The notes below the pieces were generated by a model that saw only the letters and a list, made by a program, of their open reading frames with translations, searched no databases and had not been told where the DNA came from. Shown one piece after another: positions 46,074 through 55,465 of a stretch of 64,000 bases of DNA. The position numbers and the translations under genes were made by a program. Source of the stretch: Clostridium putrefaciens (lineage in GTDB: Bacteria > Bacillota > Clostridia > Clostridiales > Clostridiaceae); assembly GCF_900461105.1 (NCBI RefSeq), contig NZ_UFWZ01000001.1, forward strand, positions 1,922,001-1,986,000, written 5' to 3'. The first letter of the stretch is position 1, and the number at the start of each line of letters is the position of its first letter.

Positions 46074-46541
46074 TTATTTTTTGTATAATTCTTTTATTAA
46101 TAGTACTTCCCCCCTGTTTAGATTTAATTCTTCACAAATCTCTTCTACTTCTTTTCCATTAGAAAAAAGCTTTATTACTTCTATAACTTTATCACTTTCC
46201 TTGATTTCTTCCACATTCTTAATTTCATCGTCTTTAACTAAATTAATAATTTGTGGTTTCTGTTCACTTTTTACTAAATCATTATTAATAATACTATTGT
46301 ATCTTACATCTTCTTGTTTATCGTGCATAATCATATTATTCTTTAGATATTCAATATCTTTTTGCAGTTCAAAAATACTTTCAGCCATATCCTTCCTCAT
46401 TTTACCAATGGCAATATCAGTCGGTGTTATAGAATTTTCTTTTTGAATTAAAACTTCTTTAAAACTTTTATCTTCTTTTTTTATAGCTCTAATATTAAGG
46501 GTTATAAGTACCCCTGCTATAATCATCAAATATATAGGCAT
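46074..46541 (-). CDS. SwrB-like protein (membrane anchor, coiled coil, C-terminal HTH)
   Basis: 155 residues: one N-terminal membrane helix (MPIYLMIIAGVLITLNI), a charged central region with a likely coiled coil (KMRKDMAESIFELQKDIEYL), and a C-terminal helix-turn-helix-like segment (VIKLFSNGKEVEEICEELNL then NRGEVLLIKELYKK). Bacillus SwrB has the same size, architecture and position, directly after sigD, and promotes activation of the flagellar export apparatus. The assignment rests on architecture and synteny. ATG at 46541 has GGAG eight bases before it; it starts six bases after the fliA stop. Confidence 0.65.
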   Translation of the reverse strand: MPIYLMIIAGVLITLNIRAIKKEDKSFKEVLIQKENSITPTDIAIGKMRKDMAESIFELQKDIEYLKNNMIMHDKQEDVRYNSIINNDLVKSEQKPQIINLVKDDEIKNVEEIKESDKVIEVIKLFSNGKEVEEICEELNLNRGEVLLIKELYKK

Positions 46542-46546
46542 AATAC

Positions 46547-47281
46547 TCACTCCATCTGACTGTATTTTAACTTTTCCATGGCCTTTTTCAAATTTAATAT
46601 GGCCCTACTATGAAGTTGGCAGACTCTAGATTCAGAGACCTCTAATACCTTACCTATTTGCTTTAATGTAAGCTCTTCATAATAATATAGTGATAACACT
46701 AATTTATCTTTTTCTTTTAATAAATCTAAAGCTTTTGTAAGATACTCTAATTTCTCTTTTTCTTCTAATTCTTCTGAAGGTTGAAGGCTCTGTTTATCCT
46801 CTATAATCCCCATAATTGGAATTTCTTCTTCTCCTGAAAATATTAGGTTTTCTAAAGATACCATCGATATATAGTTTATACTATTCTCAATTTTAACTAT
46901 ATCCTTAATTGGAATTCCTAATTCAGAAGATATCTCATAGACATCTGGCTCTCTCATAAGTTTATTTTGAAGCATATCCACAACCTTATTATAATTATTA
47001 AGCTTGTCCATTGATGTTTTAGAAATAGGAGCATTCTTTCTTATTTCATCCATCATAGACCCTTTAATTCTTATGGATGCATAGCTTGAAAATTTCATTC
47101 CCTTACTATCATCAAATTTATTAAAGGCATCCATAAGTCCTATCATTCCACAACTTAATAAGTCCTCATAATCTATATATTTACTTTTTCCAATTATAAC
47201 CCTTGATGCTAGATACTTAACTAGCGGTGTATATTCTTTTATCATTTCTTCTTTTATATCTAAAGTCTCTAAGTTTAGCAT
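46547..47281 (-). CDS. fliA: Flagellar sigma factor FliA/SigD (sigma-28)
   Basis: 244 residues. Region 2 (YIDYEDLLSCGMIGLMDAFN, GMKFSSYASIRIKGSMMDEI), region 3 (LMREPDVYEISSELGIPIKD) and region 4 (LTLKQIGKVLEVSESRVCQL) are typical of the sigma-28 group, which lacks region 1.1. It directs late flagellar genes such as flagellin and chemotaxis genes. Encoded inside the operon for the basal body and export apparatus, after flhG and a 61-residue ORF, as sigD is in Bacillus. Confidence 0.95.
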   Translation of the reverse strand: MLNLETLDIKEEMIKEYTPLVKYLASRVIIGKSKYIDYEDLLSCGMIGLMDAFNKFDDSKGMKFSSYASIRIKGSMMDEIRKNAPISKTSMDKLNNYNKVVDMLQNKLMREPDVYEISSELGIPIKDIVKIENSINYISMVSLENLIFSGEEEIPIMGIIEDKQSLQPSEELEEKEKLEYLTKALDLLKEKDKLVLSLYYYEELTLKQIGKVLEVSESRVCQLHSRAILNLKKAMEKLKYSQME

Positions 47282-47283
47282 CT

Positions 47284-47469
47284 TTATTCCTCCCTAAGTA
47301 CAGAGTTTATCTGATTTATCATAAAAAGAAATATGTAGGTAGAATTTTTAAACTTTAATTCAATCATAGGTTTGCCTCTAGCAATACAGTTATTATTCAC
47401 ATATTTATATCTTTTTTTATTATCTTTTTGTTTCACTTTATTACTTATACTTACATATAAACTGTTCAC
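47284..47469 (-). CDS. Small ORF between flhG and fliA (unknown)
   Basis: 61 residues, basic, with the C-terminal half hydrophobic (MIELKFKNSTYIFLFMINQI). GTG at 47469 follows AGGAGG by six bases, a good start; the alternative GTG at 47475 touches the ribosome site. It fills the flhG-fliA gap almost exactly, starting 10 bases after flhG and ending two bases before fliA. That tight fit argues for a real, coupled gene. In other clostridia a PilZ/YcgR brake gene can occupy this position, but no PilZ motif (RxxxR, DxSxxG) is visible. Function unknown. Confidence 0.6.
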   Translation of the reverse strand: MNSLYVSISNKVKQKDNKKRYKYVNNNCIARGKPMIELKFKNSTYIFLFMINQINSVLREE

Positions 47470-47479
47470 GTACACCCTC

Positions 47480-48337
47480 CTATGAAAATATATTAAAAAT
47501 CTTTTTTGCTAACTCCTCAGCTCCGGTACCTTTAGGTGCCTCTTTTGTGGAATCATTTATATATTCTGCTATAAGAAATATATCCTTAGTTGCTATTGAG
47601 TTTGGATAAGATATAGCGAAAGGCTCTTGACTTTTAACTGCTCTTATAACATCTTTATCTTCAAAAATTGTCCCTAAATGTTTAGTTTTCATTTTCAAAA
47701 AAGAATTTACTGCATTTTTAAACTTATTATAAGTTACTTCGCCTTCTTTATATTCTAAAACCTTATTTATTATCACACTAGTTTCAGTTTTTAATTTAAA
47801 ATGATTTATTGCCTTTACAAGACCATAAGCATCTGTAAGTGATGTTGGTTCTGGTGTTGTAACTACTACAACTTCATCTGAAGATGCTATTAAGGCAAGT
47901 ACAGTTCTATTTATACCTGCGCCAGTGTCTATAAGTATAAAATCTAAATCTTCTAATGCTTTAAGTTTATTTAAAAACTTATCTTTTTGTTCTTCTGTAA
48001 CCTTCTCTATTTTACTTGTTCCTGGTCCTGCTAATAATAACTTCATTCCAAAAGGACATTCCATAAGAACGTCTTGTAATGCCATATCTTTCAACATGAT
48101 ATCAAAAACATTGTATTTAGGTAAAAATCCAAGAAGTATATCATCATTTCCCATACCAATATCTGCATCAAATATCATAACCTTGTTTCCCATCTTTTGA
48201 AGGGCAATCCCAAGATTTACAACTATATTACTTTTACCTACTCCGCCTTTTCCTGATGTTATTGTTATTATTTTTGTTTTTTTAATTAATCCCCTAGTTG
48301 AAGCCATTTCTCTTAATTTCTTTGCTTGATCTAACAT
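47480..48337 (-). CDS. flhG: Flagellar number regulator FlhG (MinD-like ATPase)
   Basis: 285 residues of the SIMIBI class. Deviant Walker A ITSGKGGVGKSNIVVN (near 26), switch I DADIGMGND, Walker B-like DFILIDTGAGINRTVL and VVTTPEPTSLTDAYGLVK; the C-terminal end has a possible amphipathic membrane-targeting helix (ELAKKIFNIFS). FlhG controls flagellar number or pattern with FlhF. It overlaps the end of flhF by seven bases. Confidence 0.95.
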   Translation of the reverse strand: MLDQAKKLREMASTRGLIKKTKIITITSGKGGVGKSNIVVNLGIALQKMGNKVMIFDADIGMGNDDILLGFLPKYNVFDIMLKDMALQDVLMECPFGMKLLLAGPGTSKIEKVTEEQKDKFLNKLKALEDLDFILIDTGAGINRTVLALIASSDEVVVVTTPEPTSLTDAYGLVKAINHFKLKTETSVIINKVLEYKEGEVTYNKFKNAVNSFLKMKTKHLGTIFEDKDVIRAVKSQEPFAISYPNSIATKDIFLIAEYINDSTKEAPKGTGAEELAKKIFNIFS

Positions 48338-49587
48338 ATGCTATCCTCTAAAAGAATCAACTTAAGTAGCTCTTCTTTATTTAACGTCTTAATATCATCC
48401 GGTACATCTTGCCCTGTACTTACTAAACTTAAAGGTTTATTAGCCTTATCTAGTATATACATTATAGATCCATATGTGGATGTCTCATCCAACTTCGTAA
48501 TTATCACATTGTTATAATCAATAACTTTATATCCTTCAATTATAGATTCTATATCTTTATCTTTTGTAGTACAACTTAGTACAAGGTGTATTTTATCAGT
48601 ATTTATCTTATCTATATAAGCCCTTAGTTCAGAAATTTGCATTATATTTTTACTACTTCTCCCTGTTGTATCAATAAGTACAGTATCCATATATTCCATT
48701 TCTTTTATAGCCTCATCCATTTGCTTTTGATTCATTACAACTTTAAAGGCTATCCCCATAATATCAGCATAAGTTCTTAATTGATCAACAGCACCTATTC
48801 TATATGTATCTATAGTTATAAGTCCCACCTTTTTCTTCTCTACAAGCGCTAATTTCCCTGCTAGTTTTGCTATAGTAGTTGTTTTACCCACACCTGTTGG
48901 TCCTACTAAAATCACTTTACCTCTAAGACTATCTTCTGAAGATATATTAATTCCCTTTAATATAACCTCTTTTACCTTTTCTTTCATATCTACATCATCT
49001 TTTATATTCTCTGTTTCCTTTATTATATAATCAATTAATGAATCTTCTATATCTAGTGTTTTAAGAAAATCGTGCATATCCTTATTTCTTTTATTTTCTT
49101 TTGATTGTTCTAATTTTTTAGAGTCATCCTCTTTATTATCTAAACGTATAGCATCTTCTCTTACTGCTAATTTGTTTAAAATCTCCTTCATCTCTTTCAT
49201 TTCATTAACAAGCTCGTTATTCTTATATATTGATTCTTCTTCATATTTGTGTTGTAACTTTATATCCTTTAACTCTACCTTATTATTTTTATCATCTGTT
49301 TTATTAGTAAAATGTTTATTATATTGTATATTTACATCTTTTTTGTTTTTAGTACTAACAATATTTTGTATAGCTTTTAAAGAGTCATCCATAGAATATT
49401 GTTCTTCTTTAAATGAAATCTCTTCTGCAGCTGCAGTTACTTCAATACAACTTTTAATAAATAAACCCTTGATTCCAGGTTTACGAACTTTTCTCTGACT
49501 TACAATTATTGCATCCTTACCTAATTCATATATTATTCTTGTCATTGCCTCATTCATGTTGTTAACAATATACTTTTTAATAATCAT
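48331..49587 (-). CDS. flhF: Flagellar biosynthesis GTPase FlhF
   Basis: 418 residues: a basic N-terminal B domain (about 1-190, rich in Lys/Asp/Glu), then N and G domains of the SRP-type GTPase. GTP motifs: VILVGPTGVGKTTTIAKLAG near 224, DTYRIGAVDQLRTYADIMG, LIDTTGRS and ITKLDETSTYG. FlhF defines the site of flagellar assembly at the membrane. It begins one base after flhA ends and overlaps flhG, so the order flhA-flhF-flhG is translationally coupled. Confidence 0.95.
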   Translation of the reverse strand: MIIKKYIVNNMNEAMTRIIYELGKDAIIVSQRKVRKPGIKGLFIKSCIEVTAAAEEISFKEEQYSMDDSLKAIQNIVSTKNKKDVNIQYNKHFTNKTDDKNNKVELKDIKLQHKYEEESIYKNNELVNEMKEMKEILNKLAVREDAIRLDNKEDDSKKLEQSKENKRNKDMHDFLKTLDIEDSLIDYIIKETENIKDDVDMKEKVKEVILKGINISSEDSLRGKVILVGPTGVGKTTTIAKLAGKLALVEKKKVGLITIDTYRIGAVDQLRTYADIMGIAFKVVMNQKQMDEAIKEMEYMDTVLIDTTGRSSKNIMQISELRAYIDKINTDKIHLVLSCTTKDKDIESIIEGYKVIDYNNVIITKLDETSTYGSIMYILDKANKPLSLVSTGQDVPDDIKTLNKEELLKLILLEDSIC

Positions 49588-49588
49588 A

Positions 49589-51658
49589 CTATATGGTTAC
49601 AACTCCTTCAGCTCTAATTTCTACATCATTTGGTATTTCATTCAATGATATAATTGCAACATTAGAATAAACCATTTCAATTAGTTTTTTGAATGCTGGT
49701 CTTATTTTAGGTGATACTAATATAACCGGTTGATTATTGTGAAAGTACACACTATCTAAAACTTCTTTTATTGAAGTAAGAATTTTTCCTGTAGTATCCG
49801 GGTCTACTGCTGGGAAGCTACCACTCATAGTCTTTTGAATACTATTGGTTACTATTTCCTCTATCTTAGGATCCAAGGTTACTACAGTTATAGTCCTCTC
49901 CTCATCTATAAACGCATTACATATAGTTCTTCCTAAAGAGAACCTTACATACTCCGTTAAGAGCTCTATATCTTTTGTGTTCCTAGAATTATCTGCTAAT
50001 GATTCTAATATAGTTACCATGTCTTTTATTGATACCTTTTCTCTCAGTAAATTTTGAAGTACCTTTTGTAATTCTCCTATAGTCATAAGATCTGGAATTA
50101 GTTCTTCAACTACCGTGTCATATTTCTCTTTTACAGAATCAATTATCATCTTAACTTCTTGTCTACCTAATAATTCATGGGCATGACTCTTTATAGTTTC
50201 TGTAAAATGAGTTACCATTACAGTAGTTGGATCTACTACTGTATATCCTTTAATTTCTGCATCTTCTCTTTGGTCTTTATTTATCCAATTCGCTGGCAAT
50301 CCAAATGTAGGTTCAACAGTTTTAATTCCCTGGATATCTAAATTATCATTAGTAGGATCCATACATAAAATCATATTTGGTATTAACTCTCCTGATTCTA
50401 TTTCAGTTCCCCTTATTTTAAATACATATTCATTTGTTTTTAATTGGAGATTATCTCTTATTCTTATAGGCTGAATCACTATACCCATCTCTATTGCACA
50501 CTGCCTTCTTACCGATGAAATTCTTTGAAGTAAATCTCCTCCAGTAGACTCATCTGCCAATGGTATAAGTCCATATCCCATTTCAACTTCAATAGGCTCC
50601 ACATTTATTAAATTCATTACATCTTCCGGTTCTCTTTTTTCAATTTCTGTTATCTGTGCTTGTTCTGTTTCCATAGCCATAGCTACCTTTTCATTCTCTT
50701 CTCTATAAAGTGCATAAGCTAAAGCACCTATTGCAACTGCTAATAATAGGAATGTAAATGTAGGAAGACCTGGTATTACTGCAAAAAAGAATAAAGTGGC
50801 AGATGCAAGTGCTAAAACCTTTGGGAACGCTGTAAGTTGTCTAACTATTATATTACCAAAGTTTTCTTCTGATCCAGATCTTGTAACCAATACACCTGAA
50901 GCAGTAGAAATTAGGAGTGCTGGAATTTGACTTACAAGCCCATCTCCAACAGTAAGACTTACAAATGTCTTTGCTGCTGTAGCTGCATCCATTTTAAGCA
51001 TAACTACCCCTATTATTATTCCTCCTAATATATTAATAAGAGTTACTATAATTCCTGCTATAGCATCCCCTTTTACAAACTTAGAAGCTCCATCCATTGC
51101 TCCATAAAAATCCGCTTCATGTTGTAGCTTTTTTCGTCTATTTTTAGCTTCTAGCTCATCTATTAAGCCAGCATTAAGGTCTGCATCTATGCTCATTTGT
51201 TTTCCTGGCATAGCATCTAAGGTAAATCTTGCAGAAACTTCAGATACCCTACCTGCTCCATTTGTAATTACTACAAATTGTATTATTATTATTATTAGAA
51301 ATATTATTATTCCTACTACATAGTTTCCACGAACTACAAAATCACCAAAGGCACTAATTATCTCTCCAGCATAAGCATCTGAAAGTATTAATCTTGTTGA
51401 GGATATATTAAGTCCTAACCTGAAAAGTGTAGTTATTAGTAGCATCGTTGGGAAAGCTGAGAATTCCAAAACCTCTGTAGTAAATAAGGTAAGTAACATT
51501 ATAACCACAGATATTGTTATATTAAGAGCTAACAATACATCTAAAATCCAAGCTGGCAATGGTATTATTATCATCATTACTATACTAATTACACCAATAG
51601 CTACCATTACATCATATTTACTTCTTATATCAAATTTAGTTATTTTCTTTTTAGCCAA
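49589..51658 (-). CDS. flhA: Flagellar export gate protein FlhA
   Basis: 689 residues. About eight membrane helices in residues 15-320, with the FHIPEP signature region RFTLDAMPGKQMSIDADLNA near 148-167 on the cytoplasmic loop, followed by a cytoplasmic domain (about 345-689) that docks chaperone-substrate complexes. Full length, no damage. Core of the export gate with FlhB, FliP, FliQ and FliR; it starts 20 bases after the fliR-flhB fusion gene. Confidence 0.97.
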   Translation of the reverse strand: MAKKKITKFDIRSKYDVMVAIGVISIVMMIIIPLPAWILDVLLALNITISVVIMLLTLFTTEVLEFSAFPTMLLITTLFRLGLNISSTRLILSDAYAGEIISAFGDFVVRGNYVVGIIIFLIIIIIQFVVITNGAGRVSEVSARFTLDAMPGKQMSIDADLNAGLIDELEAKNRRKKLQHEADFYGAMDGASKFVKGDAIAGIIVTLINILGGIIIGVVMLKMDAATAAKTFVSLTVGDGLVSQIPALLISTASGVLVTRSGSEENFGNIIVRQLTAFPKVLALASATLFFFAVIPGLPTFTFLLLAVAIGALAYALYREENEKVAMAMETEQAQITEIEKREPEDVMNLINVEPIEVEMGYGLIPLADESTGGDLLQRISSVRRQCAIEMGIVIQPIRIRDNLQLKTNEYVFKIRGTEIESGELIPNMILCMDPTNDNLDIQGIKTVEPTFGLPANWINKDQREDAEIKGYTVVDPTTVMVTHFTETIKSHAHELLGRQEVKMIIDSVKEKYDTVVEELIPDLMTIGELQKVLQNLLREKVSIKDMVTILESLADNSRNTKDIELLTEYVRFSLGRTICNAFIDEERTITVVTLDPKIEEIVTNSIQKTMSGSFPAVDPDTTGKILTSIKEVLDSVYFHNNQPVILVSPKIRPAFKKLIEMVYSNVAIISLNEIPNDVEIRAEGVVTI

Positions 51659-51677
51659 AATTAATCACCCTTTAAAG

Positions 51678-53519
51678 CTATTTTTTTGTTTTTTTACTTA
51701 GCTTGTACACAATAATAAGTATTTCAGCTACAGCTTGATACATATCATCTGGTATTTCAGAATCTATTTCAATTTTTTCATACATTAATCTTGCAAGAGG
51801 TTTATTTTCAATTATAGGTATATTATTTTCTTTTGCTATTTCTTTTATTTTAAGAGCAATACCTTCACTTCCCTTTGCCACTACTTTTGGTGCTTCATTC
51901 TTTCCCTCTTCATATTTTAAAGCTATAGATATATGAGTAGGATTTGTTACAATTACTGTAGCATCAGGTACTGCTTGCATCATTCTTCTTGTGGCCATTT
52001 CTTTTTGTTTCTGTTTTATTTTACCTTTGACCTGAGGATCTCCTTCGTCTTGTTTATATTCTTCTTTTATTTCTTGTTTCGTCATTTTTAGATCCTTTTT
52101 ATGCATATGCCTTTGATATATATAATCGGATATTGCCAATATAGTCATTATCAAAGTCACCTTTTTAAATATAATCATGATCAATTCTTTGAAAAATGGT
52201 CCCATAGAACTTATATGTAAATTCCCAATTGTTAGTATCTGTTTATAATTATCCCTCATAAACTTATACCCTATATACCCAACTATAGTAACCATGGCTA
52301 AAGACTTTAGAAGTTCAACTATAGTACGGGAAGAAAACATCTTTTTAAAACCATTTATAGGATTTATTTTTGAAAGCTTAGGTTTTATAGTATCCATGCT
52401 AAACAGAAATCCGCTTTGAATGTAGCTCCCAAGTACACCCATAATCATTATAGGTAACACTATAGGTAAATAACTTATAGCAAATCTCTTCATAGAAATT
52501 ATCATTAAGCTTTTTAAATTAGTTTCATTTAAAGGCATATTAAAATTATTACCTAGGAAATATACTACATTTTCTTTTAAGATTCTAGAAGAAAAGCTAC
52601 TTAAAGTTGCAATAACTAAAGTAACCGCTAAAAGTGTCATAGCGAGTCCTATTTCCTTACTCTTAGCTATTTGACCCTTTTTCCTAGCATCTGCTTTTTT
52701 ACGGGATGTGGCATCTTCTGTTTTTTCTTCCGACGCGAAAATAAACATTATGGGCACAAACTTGTATATTTCCCTCATAATCTCTGGGATATGTTCCATT
52801 GCAGATACCACACCTTTTGCAAACATAGGTAGTGCTAAGGAAAATGTAAGTAATCCCACTATTATCTTTATCGGAAGTCCTAGTATCATTATATTTAATT
52901 GAGGTACTGTCCTTGCAACAAGACCCAATGTAAGATCTGTAATTATTATTATCATTATAATAGGTAAAGCTATCTTTATCCCAATCCAAAAATATTGGAT
53001 AAATGAATTTATAATCTGCATTGCAGACTCTTGAGTTATAAGTGATTTTCCTAATGTTACTGCATTAAAACTTTCTAAAAAGCTCAATATCAGCATATGA
53101 TGTCCATCTAATATAAAAAAGATAACCAAACTCATCCAATACATTAATCTTTCAATTAAAGTTGAGTTACTTTTAGTATTAGGATCAAACATGCTAACCA
53201 TAGAAAGGCCTATTTGCACATCCATTAAATTCCCAGCCATTCTTATGAAGTAAAAGCACATGCCAGTTACTATCCCTAAAACTGCACCAGATACAGCTTC
53301 ATTTATTATAGCTGATATAAGTGCATAATTATTATTTATTATAGCTACGGACTGATTGTAATCTATACCTGGCAACAAGATATATGCAAAAGTCATAGAA
53401 AAAAATACTTTCAAAGCATTAGGCGTACCACTAGGGAAAAAGATTGGTGCTATAATAAAAAAGCTTCCAAGTCTTATAAATACTAGCATTAATGCAGTAA
53501 AGTAGGCTAAGTCTAACAA
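51678..53519 (-). CDS. fliR/flhB: FliR-FlhB fusion, flagellar export gate
   Basis: 613 residues join two export-gate proteins in one frame. FliR occupies about 1-258 (AYFTALMLVFIRLGSFFIIA and five further helices). FlhB begins at about 264 with EEKTEDATSRKKADARKKGQ, has four helices and a cytoplasmic domain with the self-cleavage motif NPTH at 526-529, so substrate switching after hook completion should be intact. The fusion is known from several clostridia, and engineered FliR-FlhB fusions work in Salmonella. There is no frameshift or stop near the joint. Confidence 0.96.
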   Translation of the reverse strand: MLDLAYFTALMLVFIRLGSFFIIAPIFFPSGTPNALKVFFSMTFAYILLPGIDYNQSVAIINNNYALISAIINEAVSGAVLGIVTGMCFYFIRMAGNLMDVQIGLSMVSMFDPNTKSNSTLIERLMYWMSLVIFFILDGHHMLILSFLESFNAVTLGKSLITQESAMQIINSFIQYFWIGIKIALPIIMIIIITDLTLGLVARTVPQLNIMILGLPIKIIVGLLTFSLALPMFAKGVVSAMEHIPEIMREIYKFVPIMFIFASEEKTEDATSRKKADARKKGQIAKSKEIGLAMTLLAVTLVIATLSSFSSRILKENVVYFLGNNFNMPLNETNLKSLMIISMKRFAISYLPIVLPIMIMGVLGSYIQSGFLFSMDTIKPKLSKINPINGFKKMFSSRTIVELLKSLAMVTIVGYIGYKFMRDNYKQILTIGNLHISSMGPFFKELIMIIFKKVTLIMTILAISDYIYQRHMHKKDLKMTKQEIKEEYKQDEGDPQVKGKIKQKQKEMATRRMMQAVPDATVIVTNPTHISIALKYEEGKNEAPKVVAKGSEGIALKIKEIAKENNIPIIENKPLARLMYEKIEIDSEIPDDMYQAVAEILIIVYKLSKKTKK

Positions 53520-53530
53520 TGTAATTCCCC

Positions 53531-53800
53531 CTATTGTACTATGGTTGAAATAATTTGAAATATTCTTTCCGTAAATCCGATCATTTTATGAAGCATCCAG
53601 CTTCCTGTAAGTAATCCCACCAAAGCTATAGCTATAAGTTTTGGAACAAAAGTAAGTGTTTGTTCCTGTATTTGTGTAGTTGCTTGAAATATACTTATAA
53701 TAAGCCCAACTATTATAGATATCGCTAATATAGGAGCTGCTATCATAAGTCCAGTACTTATAGCTTCTTTTAAAATTCCCATCAGCATATTTTCAGTCAT
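53531..53800 (-). CDS. fliQ: Flagellar export gate protein FliQ
   Basis: 89-residue protein with two membrane helices (about 16-36 and 48-72): EAISTGLMIAAPILAISIIV, GLIISIFQATTQIQEQTLTF and VPKLIAIALVGLLTG. The IFQATTQIQEQTL loop is the family hallmark. It lies between fliP and fliR-flhB as usual and forms the FliP5Q4R1 helical pore complex. Confidence 0.96.
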   Translation of the reverse strand: MTENMLMGILKEAISTGLMIAAPILAISIIVGLIISIFQATTQIQEQTLTFVPKLIAIALVGLLTGSWMLHKMIGFTERIFQIISTIVQ

Positions 53801-53810
53801 TTATACCACC

Positions 53811-54578
53811 TCACGAAAAACTGATTATTAAGGACTTGACTATTAAATACCATCCGTCTACCATAACAAATAATAACAATTTAAAAGGCATAGATATAAG
53901 TACTGGTGGAAGCATAAACATACCCATTGACATCAATACGCTTGCCACTACCATATCTATAACAATGAATGGAATGTAAATTAAAAACCCGATTTGAAAA
54001 GCAGTTTTCAGCTCACTTATAGCGAAAGCAGGAATAACAACATACATAGGAACATCTTCCTTTGTTACCTCTTCTCCAAGCTTTGCAACCTCCATAAATA
54101 ATTTTAAATCTTTTTGTCTTGTTTGCTTAAGCATAAACTCTCTTAAAGGTTTTGAGCCTTCTTCAAACGCCTTTTCTACCGTTATCTTATCTTCAAGCAT
54201 AGGTTTAAATGCAACCTCATTTATCTCAGTATAAATAGGAGCCATTATAAATATAGTTAAAAATAGAGCAAGTCCAATTAAAACTTGGTTTGGTATTGAC
54301 TGCTGTGCCCCTAAAGCTCCTTTTAAAAAAGAAAAGCTCACTATTATCCTAGTAAAACTAGTCATCATTATAATAAAACCCGGAAGCATTGTAAGTACTG
54401 TTAACATAATAAGGACCTTTATGCTACTTACATAATCACTAGGTGAACTTGCACCATCCACATTAAAGTTTACTTTTGGCATAGGTATCTGCGGTGTAGC
54501 ATTTACAGATATTGAAAAAAGTGCAACCATTACCATAGACATAATCAATACCATAATGCATGTATTTTTTTTATTCAT
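53811..54578 (-). CDS. fliP: Flagellar export gate protein FliP
   Basis: 255 residues: a cleavable signal peptide (about 1-27, NTCIMVLIMSMVMVALFSIS), then four membrane segments. Hallmarks: MLTVLTMLPGFIIMMTSFTR, IIVSFSFLKGALGAQQSIPN, FMLKQTRQKDLKLF and VIPAFAISELKTAFQIGFLI, then MGMFMLPPVLISMPFKLLLF. Overlaps fliO by eight bases. Confidence 0.97.
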   Translation of the reverse strand: MNKKNTCIMVLIMSMVMVALFSISVNATPQIPMPKVNFNVDGASSPSDYVSSIKVLIMLTVLTMLPGFIIMMTSFTRIIVSFSFLKGALGAQQSIPNQVLIGLALFLTIFIMAPIYTEINEVAFKPMLEDKITVEKAFEEGSKPLREFMLKQTRQKDLKLFMEVAKLGEEVTKEDVPMYVVIPAFAISELKTAFQIGFLIYIPFIVIDMVVASVLMSMGMFMLPPVLISMPFKLLLFVMVDGWYLIVKSLIISFS

Positions 54579-54933
54579 CCTTAAATCTTCCTTTTTTAAT
54601 TAGTCTTTTAAGTTTATCTTTATAAACTTTAAATTCCTGATCCGAAAGCTTTTTATCCATTTCGTACTTTAAGCTCTCTTCCTTGCTTAGTACACTAATC
54701 TCTTTTATTTCGCTATTAGTTGAAGTCATTATGTGATATTCTTCTCCTATCTTAACTAAAATTATATTACCTTCTTTACTTACATTTATCTTTTCTAAAA
54801 CCTTTATATATTTACCATTTTGAAGCGATTGAACTTTTCCGCCTCCAACCTTTAAAGATAAATAGACAAGAAATAGTATAAACGGAAGGAATATCACAAT
54901 TTGAATCATCATCTTTATAAATTCATAATCCAT
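54571..54933 (-). CDS. fliO: Flagellar protein FliO (FliZ-like)
   Basis: 120 residues with one N-terminal membrane helix (about 8-26, MIQIVIFLPFILFLVYLSL) and a cytoplasmic part containing KYIKVLEKINVSKEGNIILV and KIGEEYHIMTSTN, the small beta domain of FliO. FliO chaperones assembly of the FliP ring. Identity rests on this layout plus its place between fliL and fliP. Confidence 0.85.
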   Translation of the reverse strand: MDYEFIKMMIQIVIFLPFILFLVYLSLKVGGGKVQSLQNGKYIKVLEKINVSKEGNIILVKIGEEYHIMTSTNSEIKEISVLSKEESLKYEMDKKLSDQEFKVYKDKLKRLIKKGRFKDE

Positions 54934-54991
54934 TGGTCATCTTCCTTATTATTAATTAATTAATCAATTTCAATATAGATTAGTAATAATT

Positions 54992-55465
54992 TTATTGAAA
55001 TATCAACTCTTTAAAGTATATATTTGTTAATTTACCATTGTTCAATAAAGGATTTATTATATCTAAAATTTCTTTTTTAAGATCTTCAGTACCCTTAATT
55101 GTAACATCTGTAGATTTTTTGTTTCTTAAAATACTGATTACACTATCTCTCATAACATCTTTTTTACTATCCAATTCTTTTTCTAGTTTTTTATTTTCTA
55201 CATCATAACCTAAAGATATATTAATCTTTAAATAATGTTTACCACCCTCATCAGATAAGTTTACTAAAAAATCATCTAAAGAATAGGTTTTCTCTTCTAC
55301 CTTTATTTCAGTAGCCTGAGCCGTTGAACCTTTAGTATTATCTTTTGAAAATAAAAATATACCAGCAAATATACCTCCACCTAGAAGTACTAAAACTAAT
55401 AAAATTATTATAATAATCTTTAGGGTTTTACCACCCTGTTTTTCATTTTTGTCATTCTCTCTCAT
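54992..55465 (-). CDS. fliL: Flagellar basal-body protein FliL
   Basis: 157 residues: short cytoplasmic N-terminus rich in charge, one membrane helix (about 17-37, IIIILLVLVLLGGGIFAGIF) and an extracytoplasmic domain with YSLDDFLVNLSDEGGKHYLK, INISLGYDV and RDSVISILRNKKSTDV. FliL surrounds the MotAB stator and increases torque. Its start touches the motB stop. Confidence 0.94.
   Translation of the reverse strand: MRENDKNEKQGGKTLKIIIIILLVLVLLGGGIFAGIFLFSKDNTKGSTAQATEIKVEEKTYSLDDFLVNLSDEGGKHYLKINISLGYDVENKKLEKELDSKKDVMRDSVISILRNKKSTDVTIKGTEDLKKEILDIINPLLNNGKLTNIYFKELIFQ

Noticed and set aside
47284-47469. The flhG-fliA ORF as a PilZ-domain protein
   Set aside because: Neither the RxxxR nor the D/NxSxxG motif is present, and the length is about a quarter of YcgR.
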